This document shows, in pieces, positions 58,071 through 64,000 of a stretch of DNA of 64,000 nucleotides. A program made the translations under genes and the position numbers. Origin of the DNA: Marinibaculum sp040216765 (lineage in GTDB: Bacteria > Pseudomonadota > Alphaproteobacteria > Ferrovibrionales > Ferrovibrionaceae). The notes below the pieces were generated by a model. The model worked only from the letters and a program-made list of their open reading frames with translations, had not been told where the DNA came from and did not search any database. The stretch's first letter is position 1. The number at the start of each line of letters is the position of its first letter. The DNA lies in NCBI GenBank assembly GCA_040216765.1, contig JAVJON010000029.1:62001-126000 (forward strand). The letters are read 5' to 3'.

Positions 58071-60758
58071 ATGCTGGACCGACAGGACATGACCATGGCG
58101 ATCCGGCGGGCGGATTACCGGCCGCCGGCCTTCGCGGTCGACGCTGTCCGGCTGGAGTTCGACCTGGACCCGTCCGAGACGGTCGTCACGGCGGAGCTGG
58201 AGCTGCGCCGCCTGGCCGGGGGCGAGGACCCGCTTGTCCTCGACGGCGAGGACCTGACCCTGCTGGAGCTGAGCCTGGACGGCAAAGCCCTGGACCCCGC
58301 GGCGCATCTGGACCAGGCCGGGTGCCTGGTGCTGCGCGACCTGCCGGACCGGGCGCGGCTGCGCACCCGCTGCCGTATCGCGCCGGCCGCCAACACCCTG
58401 CTGAGCGGGCTGTACCGCTCCAACGGGATCTACTGCACCCAGTGCGAGGCGCAGGGCTTCCGCCGCATCACCTTCTTTCCCGACCGGCCCGACATGCTCG
58501 CCGTCTACGATGTCACGATCCGCGGCGACCGGGAGGCCTGCCCGGTGCTGCTGTCCAACGGCAACCTGGTTGCGCAGGCGGACCTGCCCGACGGGCGCCA
58601 CATGGCCCGCTGGCACGATCCCTTCCCGAAGCCGAGCTACCTGTTCGCCCTGGTCGCCGGGCGGCTGGACTGCCTGTCCGACCGGTTCCGCACCCGCGGC
58701 GGCCGCGACGTGGCGCTGAACATCCATGTCGAGCCCGGCCAGGTGCCCCGCGCCGGCTGCGCCATGGCGGCGCTGAAGGCGGCGATGGCGTGGGACGAAG
58801 CGCGGTTCGGCCTGGAATACGACCTGGAGGTCTTCAACATCGTCGCGGTCGCGGACTTCAACTCCGGCGCGATGGAGAACAAGGGCCTCAACATCTTCAA
58901 CGCCAAGTACATCCTGGCCGACGAGGCCAGCGCCACCGACCAGGACATGGAGAATATCGAGGCCGTCGTCGCGCACGAATATTTCCACAACTGGACCGGC
59001 AACCGGGTGACCTGCCGCGACTGGTTCCAGCTCAGCCTGAAGGAGGGGCTGACGGTGTTCCGCGACCAGGAATTCACCGCCGACCGGCGGTCCCGCGCGG
59101 TGAAGCGGATCGCCGATGTGCGCACCCTGCGCGCCCGGCAGTTCCCGGAGGATGCCGGCCCGCTGTCGCATCCGGTGCGGCCCGATTCCTATGTCGAGAT
59201 CAACAACTTCTACACCGCGACGGTCTACGAGAAGGGCGCCGAGGTGATCCGCATGATGCACACGATCCTGGGGGAGACCCGCTTCCAGGCAGGCATGCGG
59301 CTCTACCTGCGGCGCCATGACGGCCAGGCGGTGACCTGCGAGGATTTCGTCGTCGCGATGGAGGAGGCCAGCGGCATCGACCTCGCGCAGTTCCGCCTGT
59401 GGTACAGCCAGTCGGGCACGCCGCGGGTGACCGCGCGCTGGAGCGGGGCGGGCGATGGCCGGTTCACCCTGACCCTGTCGCAGGAGACCCCGCCGACCGC
59501 CGGCCAGGCGGTGAAGCAGCCGCTGGACATCCCGATCCGGGTGGCGCTGCTGGACGGGCAGGGCGCGGCGCTGCAGGCGCGCCTGGAAGCGCCCGACGGC
59601 GCAGGCGCAGGCGCTGGCGCTGGTGCCGGGGCGGCAGCGGCGGACCACCTGCTGCGCCTGACCGCCGCCCGGCAGAGCTTCCGCTTCGATCTTGATGCGC
59701 CCGCGGGCGCGACCCCGCTGCCCTCGATCAATTGCGGCTTCTCCGCGCCGGTGATCCTGCAGGCGGAGTACGGCGATACCGACGATGCCTTCCTGATGCT
59801 GCGCGACCCGGATCCGGTGAACCGCTGGGAGGCCGGGCAGCGCTATGCCGCCCGCGTGCTGCTGCGCATGGCGGCGGCGGAGGCGCCGGCCATGGCGGTG
59901 GACGGCCGCTTCGTGGATGCCTTCGGCGGCCTGCTGCGCGACGAAAGTGCGGATCCCGCCTTTGCCGCCGCGGCCATCGCCCTGCCGGAGGAAGCCTATC
60001 TGGCCGATCAGATGGCGGTGGTCGACGTGGACGGCCTGCATGCCGCGCGGGAAGCGCTGCTGCGGGCCCTGGCATTGGCCCATCGCCCCGTTCTTGTCGG
60101 CATCTACGACCGCTGTGCGCCGGCCCGGCCGTACAGCGCCGACCCGCGCCAGGCTGCGCTGCGGGCCCATCGCAACGCGGTCCTGCCGCTGCTGGCGGCG
60201 CTGACGGACGATGCCGAGATGCTGCGCCTGCTGGCGGCGCACTATCGGGACGCCGACAACATGACCGACCGGCTGGCCGCGCTCGCCCTGCTGGCCGAGC
60301 GCGGCAGCGACGAGGCGCGGTGCGCCGCGCTGGCCGATTTCGAGGACCGCTTCCGCGGCGAGGCGCTGGTGATGGACAAGTGGCTGACGGTGCAGGCCCA
60401 GGCTGCCCGCCGCGACACCCTTGCCACGGTGCGCCGACTGCTGGACCATCCGGCCTTTACCCTGTCCAACCCGAACCGGGTCCATGCCTTGATCGGAAGC
60501 TTTGCCATGCGCAACCAGTGGCGGTTCCACGCCGCCGATGGCGGGGGCTATGCCTTCCTGGCGGAGCAGGTGAAGCGCCTCGACGGCCTGAACCGCCAGG
60601 TGGCCGCACGCATCGCGGGCGCCTTCGGGCGCTGGCAGCGGTTCGACGGCCAGCGGCAGAACCTGATGCGGGCCGCGCTGGAAGGCATTCGCGACATGCC
60701 GGGCCTGTCCCGCGACACTTTCGAGATCGTCAACAAGTCACTGGAGGCCGGCAAGTGA
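58071..60758 (+). CDS. pepN: Aminopeptidase N (M1 family, PepN type)
   Basis: An 895-residue M1 metallopeptidase. It has the exopeptidase motif GAMEN (266-270) and zinc site HEYFH (His302, Glu303, His306) with Glu325 eighteen residues after. The following strand 'YVEINNFYTATVYEKGAEVIRM' holds the transition-state Tyr. Length and C-terminal helical domain agree with PepN. Cytoplasmic release of N-terminal amino acids. I chose ATG 58071, best spaced from GGAG at 58061-58064; ATG 58068 and ATG 58089 are alternatives. It overlaps the following secreted-protein gene by 4 bases. Confidence 0.96.
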   Translation: MLDRQDMTMAIRRADYRPPAFAVDAVRLEFDLDPSETVVTAELELRRLAGGEDPLVLDGEDLTLLELSLDGKALDPAAHLDQAGCLVLRDLPDRARLRTRCRIAPAANTLLSGLYRSNGIYCTQCEAQGFRRITFFPDRPDMLAVYDVTIRGDREACPVLLSNGNLVAQADLPDGRHMARWHDPFPKPSYLFALVAGRLDCLSDRFRTRGGRDVALNIHVEPGQVPRAGCAMAALKAAMAWDEARFGLEYDLEVFNIVAVADFNSGAMENKGLNIFNAKYILADEASATDQDMENIEAVVAHEYFHNWTGNRVTCRDWFQLSLKEGLTVFRDQEFTADRRSRAVKRIADVRTLRARQFPEDAGPLSHPVRPDSYVEINNFYTATVYEKGAEVIRMMHTILGETRFQAGMRLYLRRHDGQAVTCEDFVVAMEEASGIDLAQFRLWYSQSGTPRVTARWSGAGDGRFTLTLSQETPPTAGQAVKQPLDIPIRVALLDGQGAALQARLEAPDGAGAGAGAGAGAAAADHLLRLTAARQSFRFDLDAPAGATPLPSINCGFSAPVILQAEYGDTDDAFLMLRDPDPVNRWEAGQRYAARVLLRMAAAEAPAMAVDGRFVDAFGGLLRDESADPAFAAAAIALPEEAYLADQMAVVDVDGLHAAREALLRALALAHRPVLVGIYDRCAPARPYSADPRQAALRAHRNAVLPLLAALTDDAEMLRLLAAHYRDADNMTDRLAALALLAERGSDEARCAALADFEDRFRGEALVMDKWLTVQAQAARRDTLATVRRLLDHPAFTLSNPNRVHALIGSFAMRNQWRFHAADGGGYAFLAEQVKRLDGLNRQVAARIAGAFGRWQRFDGQRQNLMRAALEGIRDMPGLSRDTFEIVNKSLEAGK

Positions 60759-61684
60759 TCAGGATGCGCCCGTTGAAGCCCAGCCGCCGCGCCGCGCGCC
60801 TGACCGTTGCGGCGCTGGCCCTTGCCATCGCCCTTCCGGGCCTGGCCGCGCGGCCGGCCGCGGCGGCGGAAGCCGGCTATGGCGCCCATCTCGCCTCCTA
60901 TTTCGACCGTGCCGATGCGGAGCGCGGCTGGCGGATCCTGAAGCTGCGGATCCCGGCCCAGCTCAAGGGCCATGAGCCGCTGTATCGCCAGGCCAGTGTG
61001 CGGGGGCGCAGCTATATCCGCCTGCTGACCGGGCCGTTCAAGACGGTCGCCGCCGCGCGCAGCTATTGCGGCGAGGTGAAGCGGGGCTGGTCCTATTGCG
61101 ACGTGCTCTCGCTGGCCGACCTCAAGCCGGTGGGCGAGGCGCCGGCCCGCCCCAAGGCACCGGCGCCCAAGGCGGAAAAGCCGATGGCCGAGAAGCCGAT
61201 GGCCGAAAAGCCCATGGCCGGGAAGCCGATGGCCGAGAAGCCCATGGCCGAGACGCCGGTGACCCAGGCCGCGGCGCCTGACGGCGACAAGACCGCCATG
61301 GCCGGATCGACCGGCAATTTCCGCATCGAGAGCAAGACCCTGCCGCCGCTGCCGGAGGCCAAGGCCCGGCTGTCGCCGCAGCAGAAGGCGCTGTACCGCC
61401 CGCTGGAGGGCAACTGGATCCAGTTCGACGGCAACTGCTCCACCGACCTGACCCAGATCGGCGAGGGCGCGGTGCGCCCGATCGTCGCCGGCACCCCACA
61501 GAAGGACGAGGTCTGCGAGGCACGCCGCGAGGGCGCCACCGTCGCCCTGTTCTGCGACGGCGGCCGCGAGCTCTGGCTGGAGGTGATCAACGACGACGAA
61601 ATGGTCCTGCGCCGCACCAAGGCCCATGGCGGCGCCCCCTACGAGGCCATCGACCAGCTGATGTCGCGCTGCGAGAAGGGGTAG
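60755..61684 (+). CDS. Secreted SPOR-like protein with KPMAE repeats
   Basis: A 309-residue protein. N-terminal signal peptide (cleavage after AAAA near residue 36), then a SPOR-like domain (about 40-115: 'YGAHLASYFDRADAERGWRI', 'YIRLLTGPFKTVAAARSYCGE') and a linker with five tandem 5-residue repeats (KPMAE-like) coded at about 61180-61250. The C-terminal domain (about 190-309) has cysteines in 'FDGNCSTDL', 'DEVCEARR', 'ALFCDGG' and 'MSRCEKG'. I prefer GTG 60755, which overlaps pepN's stop and has GGAGG at good spacing; ATG 60764 is the alternative. Probably periplasmic, possibly peptidoglycan-binding. C-terminal function unknown. Confidence 0.7.
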   Translation: MIRMRPLKPSRRAARLTVAALALAIALPGLAARPAAAAEAGYGAHLASYFDRADAERGWRILKLRIPAQLKGHEPLYRQASVRGRSYIRLLTGPFKTVAAARSYCGEVKRGWSYCDVLSLADLKPVGEAPARPKAPAPKAEKPMAEKPMAEKPMAGKPMAEKPMAETPVTQAAAPDGDKTAMAGSTGNFRIESKTLPPLPEAKARLSPQQKALYRPLEGNWIQFDGNCSTDLTQIGEGAVRPIVAGTPQKDEVCEARREGATVALFCDGGRELWLEVINDDEMVLRRTKAHGGAPYEAIDQLMSRCEKG

Positions 61685-61737
61685 CGGGCGGGGTGGCGAC
61701 CTGGACGGCTGCCGAGGCCGCCCTTCCATGTTCCCCC

Positions 61738-61837
61738 TTGCCGTTATTCTCGGGTTTGACCCGAGAAGCCATTCCACCAGCGGCACCGCGGGGCTGGCGG
61801 AATGGATGGCCGGCTCAAGGCCGGCCATGACGTGGTG
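61738..61837. repeat. 100-bp intergenic hairpin repeat, copy 1
   Basis: This 100-bp element has a direct copy at 61926-62025, about 90 percent identical by eye. It begins with a perfect 9-base hairpin (TTCTCGGGT-TTG-ACCCGAGAA) and ends with the inverted GGCCGGC/GGCCGGCC stretch before CATGACGTGG. It resembles families of repeated intergenic sequences common in high-GC Alphaproteobacteria. It lies between convergent genes, where the hairpins may serve as terminators. Confidence 0.8.
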
Positions 61838-61925
61838 AGGTGGGGCCGGCGGGGCGGTGGCGGCCGCCGGTGACGGCTCAGGGCAGGCCCGCTCGCAGGC
61901 GCCGGGCGGCTTCGCACGCTCCTCT

Positions 61926-62025
61926 TGCCGTCATTCTCGGGCTTGACCCGAGAATCCATTCCACCAGCGGCGCTGCGGGGCTGGCGGAATGGATGGCCGG
62001 CTCAAGGCCGGCCATGACGTGGTGG
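61926..62025. repeat. 100-bp intergenic hairpin repeat, copy 2
   Basis: Direct copy of 61738-61837 with about ten differences, carrying the same terminal hairpins (TTCTCGGG...CCCGAGAA and GGCCGGC...GGCCGGCC). A shortened third echo (GGCCGACCATGACG) follows near 62060. Confidence 0.8.
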
Positions 62026-62087
62026 GTCGGCCTGGGCTGGCGGCTTGGCCCCTGCCCAGGCCGACCATGACGGGACGTGCGGCCCGC

Positions 62088-62305
62088 TCAGATCAGGATG
62101 CCGCGGCCGCAGACCACGACCTGGCCGCCGGTACGGTGCGATTCCGGGGTGCAGAAGAGGTAGTCGGCGCCGGCCGCCTCTTCCGGCGTGCCGCCGCGGC
62201 CCAGCGGGATCATCGCGTCCATCCTCTGCAGCAGCTGCGGCTGCACGCCGACCTCGATCGCCCGGGTCAGGCGGGGCTGCGGCCGGCGGCGGAAGCATCC
62301 GCCAT
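62088..62305 (-). pseudogene. SDR-family pseudogene with internal deletion
   Basis: The last 60 codons read 'LLQRMDAMIPLGRGGTPEEA', then 'AGADYLFCTPESHRTGGQVVVCGRG', a normal C-terminus of a 3-oxoacyl-ACP-reductase-like SDR. Upstream of about 62280 the Rossmann core is missing. A plausible start (ATG at 62305 with GAGGGGCG before it) opens a short frame of only 12 codons that is not in frame with the C-terminus. The gene probably followed the thiolase in an operon and lost its middle by deletion. Confidence 0.65.
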
Positions 62306-62311
62306 CGCCCC

Positions 62312-63496
62312 TCAGATCCGCTCGTACAGGGTGACGACGCAAGCGCCGCCCAGGCCGAGGTTGTGCTGCAGCGCATGGCGCGCGCCCTCGACCTGCGTCG
62401 CCCCGGCGGTGCCGCGCAGCTGCCGGGTCAGCTCGTAGCATTGCGCGAGCCCGGTGGCGCCCAGCGGATGGCCTTTCGACAGGAGCCCGCCGGAGGGGTT
62501 GGTCACCACCTTGCCGCCATAGCTGTTGTCGCCATCGTCGATGAAGCCCTCGGCGCCGCCCTCGGGGCAGAGGCCCAGCGCCTCGTAGGTGATCAGCTCG
62601 TTCTGCGCGAAGCAGTCGTGCAGCTCCACCACGTCCAGATCGTCCGGGCCGATCCCCGCCTGTTCGTAGACCCGGTCCGCGGCCAGCTTCGCCATGTCGT
62701 AGCCGACCACCTTCATCATGTCGTCGCTGTCGAAGGTGGAGGAGAGGTCGGTGACCATCGACTGCGCGGCGATGCCGATCCCGCCATCCAGGCCGTGGCG
62801 CTTGGCGAACGCCTCCGACACCAGGATCGCCGCCGCGGCGCCGCAGGTCGGCGGGCAGGCCATCAGCCGGGTCATCACGCCGGGCAAGATCACCGGGGCG
62901 TCCAGCACCTCCTCGGCGGTGATCTCCTTGCGGAAGATCGCCAGCGGGTTGTTCGCGGCGTGGCGGCTCGCCTTGGCGCGGACCTTGGCGAAGCTTTCCA
63001 GCGGCGTGCCGTGCTTGTTCATATGCGCCAGCCCGGCGCCGGCGAAGTAGCGCAGCGCCAGCGGGATCTCCTTCGCATCGACCAGGCGGTCGGCGACGGC
63101 ATCGAATTCCGCCAGCGGGCTGGGGCGGTCGGCGAAGATCGAACCGAGCGCACCGGGGCGCATCTGCTCGAAGCCCAGCGCCAGGACGCAGTCGGCGGCG
63201 CCGCTGGCGACCGCCTGGCGGGCCAGGAACAGGGCGGTGGAGCCGGTGGAGCAGTTGTTGTTGACGTTGACGATCGGGATGCCGGTCAGGCCCAGCGGGT
63301 AGATCGCCTTCTGCCCGGCGGTGGAATCGCCATAGACATAGCCGGCATAGGCCTGCTGGACGAGATCGTAGCCGATCCCCGCATCGGCCAGCGCGAGGCG
63401 CGCGGCCTCCGCGCCCATCTCGTCATAGGGGGCGCTCGCGCCCGGCTTGGCGAAGGGGATCATGCCGACCCCCGCGACCACGACCTTCGGATCCAT
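62312..63496 (-). CDS. Thiolase-family protein (SCP2/lipid-transfer type)
   Basis: A 394-residue thiolase-fold protein. The nucleophile region is 'VNNNCSTGSTALFLARQAVASG', 'VVELHDCFAQNELITYEALGLC' lies in the middle, and the C-terminal 'NPSGGLLSKGHPLGATGLAQCYELTRQLRG' has the His of the GHPLGATG motif. This resembles SCP2-type thiolases used in sterol-like and branched-chain acyl breakdown. Start ATG 63496 after GGGAGGAGCG; an in-frame start 27 codons upstream is unlikely. Divergent from a TetR gene that probably controls it. Confidence 0.92.
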   Translation of the reverse strand: MDPKVVVAGVGMIPFAKPGASAPYDEMGAEAARLALADAGIGYDLVQQAYAGYVYGDSTAGQKAIYPLGLTGIPIVNVNNNCSTGSTALFLARQAVASGAADCVLALGFEQMRPGALGSIFADRPSPLAEFDAVADRLVDAKEIPLALRYFAGAGLAHMNKHGTPLESFAKVRAKASRHAANNPLAIFRKEITAEEVLDAPVILPGVMTRLMACPPTCGAAAAILVSEAFAKRHGLDGGIGIAAQSMVTDLSSTFDSDDMMKVVGYDMAKLAADRVYEQAGIGPDDLDVVELHDCFAQNELITYEALGLCPEGGAEGFIDDGDNSYGGKVVTNPSGGLLSKGHPLGATGLAQCYELTRQLRGTAGATQVEGARHALQHNLGLGGACVVTLYERI

Positions 63497-63556
63497 CTTC
63501 GCTCCTCCCCGGCATGTCCGGGATGAAAGTTTCCCTGTGGACATAAAATGACCCAT

Positions 63557-63569
63557 CGGTAATATACCG
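63557..63569. promoter_or_regulatory. Operator-like palindrome between thiolase and TetR genes
   Basis: CGGTA-ATA-TACCG is a perfect 5-3-5 inverted repeat in an AT-rich island. It is 60 bases before the thiolase start and 37 bases before the likely GTG of the TetR gene, so one dimer could govern both. Confidence 0.5.
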
Positions 63570-63605
63570 GCGGGCAATGACCGTCAATGCAGGCGCGGGG
63601 GCAGC

Positions 63606-64000
63606 GTGTCGGGACAGCAGGAAAAGGCCGGCGAGGCCGCCGCCATGGACGGGCAGGCTGGCGTGGCGGCGGAGCCCTGGATTCCGTTCGAGGACCGGCG
63701 CCGGGCCCGCGGCCGCAAGAAGGAGGCGGTGCTGCGCATGGCGGTGCGGCTGTTCCTGGAGAACGGCGTCCACCGCACCTCCTTGGCGGAGGTGGCGGCG
63801 GCGCTGAACGTCACCAAGCCGGCGCTCTACAATTATTTCCGGAGCAAGGACGAGATCCTGTTCGAATGCTGCCGGCTGGGCCGCGAGATGTACGAGGCCG
63901 GCATCGCTGACATCGCCGCGCGCAACGGTTCGGGGCTGGAGAAGCTGCGCGCCCTGATCCGCTCCTACGCCAAGGTGATCACCCAGGATTTCGGGCAATG
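63606..64000 (+). CDS. TetR-family transcriptional regulator, C-terminus beyond window
   Basis: The first 131 codons (from GTG 63606; ATG 63645 is an alternative) run to the right edge. Helix-turn-helix: 'AVRLFLENGVHRTSLAEVAAAL' then 'NVTKPALYNYFRSKDEILFE'. The start of the ligand domain follows. It is divergent from the thiolase gene with a palindrome between them, matching the common arrangement of TetR repressors of fatty-acid or sterol catabolic genes. The ligand domain is incomplete, so nothing can be said about the inducer. Confidence 0.88.
   Translation, partial: MSGQQEKAGEAAAMDGQAGVAAEPWIPFEDRRRARGRKKEAVLRMAVRLFLENGVHRTSLAEVAAALNVTKPALYNYFRSKDEILFECCRLGREMYEAGIADIAARNGSGLEKLRALIRSYAKVITQDFGQ

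Noticed and set aside
57810..60530. A 906-codon minus-strand open frame opposite pepN
   Set aside because: Opposes an intact M1 aminopeptidase with all motifs; the frame has no recognisable protein features.

Overview
The window is very GC-rich DNA (roughly 70 percent by eye) with strong GC3 coding bias, ATGA-type gene overlaps and gene families typical of soil or plant-associated Alphaproteobacteria, most likely a Rhodospirillales-like organism. Everything was read by eye. No rRNA, tRNA or CRISPR array was seen.

Region 1 (1-8309) is phage-derived. After the first 29 codons of a VOC protein on the minus strand come late phage genes on the plus strand: a virion protein, a GNAT protein, a 622-residue Ala/Gln-rich virion protein and two tail or fibre proteins, one glycine-rich. 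An AT-richer sulfotransferase gene follows on the minus strand, then a lysis-like cassette (secreted protein, small membrane protein, M15 peptidase, holin-like protein). Terminase, portal and capsid genes are not in view. Next to it lie an AbiEi/AbiEii type IV toxin-antitoxin pair and an unusual XRE-SET fusion (8376-11073).

Region 2 (11173-24592) holds a kappa-GST/HCCA isomerase-like protein, an ArsR plus a two-domain SRPBCC protein split by one in-frame TGA, a MetE-C-like methyltransferase, an ABC permease with a TetR regulator, a PhyH dioxygenase, a TetR divergent from a CYP102-type P450-reductase fusion, and the binding protein and ATPase of the same ABC transporter class. Four copies of one palindrome, TAACY-N4-RGTTA, lie in front of the permease, phyH, binding-protein and ATPase units. 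They suggest one TetR-controlled uptake and oxidation regulon split by the P450 locus.

Region 3 (24601-41619) is a long plus-strand catabolic array: Gfo/Idh dehydrogenase, DUF993 aldolase-like protein, a complete tripartite tricarboxylate transporter (TctC-B-A), two sugar-isomerase TIM barrels flanking an enolase-superfamily dehydratase, an LLM flavin monooxygenase, a GntR-PhyH-oxidoreductase module, and HyuA/HyuB hydantoinase-oxoprolinase subunits. The GntR module is bracketed by a 216-bp direct duplication of the 3' end of the LLM gene. A 148-bp tandem repeat follows HyuB.

Region 4 (42156-51530, minus strand) encodes a small secreted protein, acyl-CoA dehydrogenase, enoyl-CoA hydratase, AraC regulator, amidase, feruloyl-CoA-synthase-like ligase and a molybdopterin oxidoreductase, which looks like an aromatic or acyl-amide catabolic set. 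Region 5 (51664-64000) is mostly housekeeping or accessory: HrpB helicase, FMN reductase, cupin, MsrQ-like membrane haem protein, bile-acid/sodium-symporter family carrier, SDR with an altered active site, aminopeptidase N, SPOR-like secreted protein, intergenic hairpin repeats, an SDR pseudogene, an SCP2-type thiolase and the start of a divergent TetR gene.
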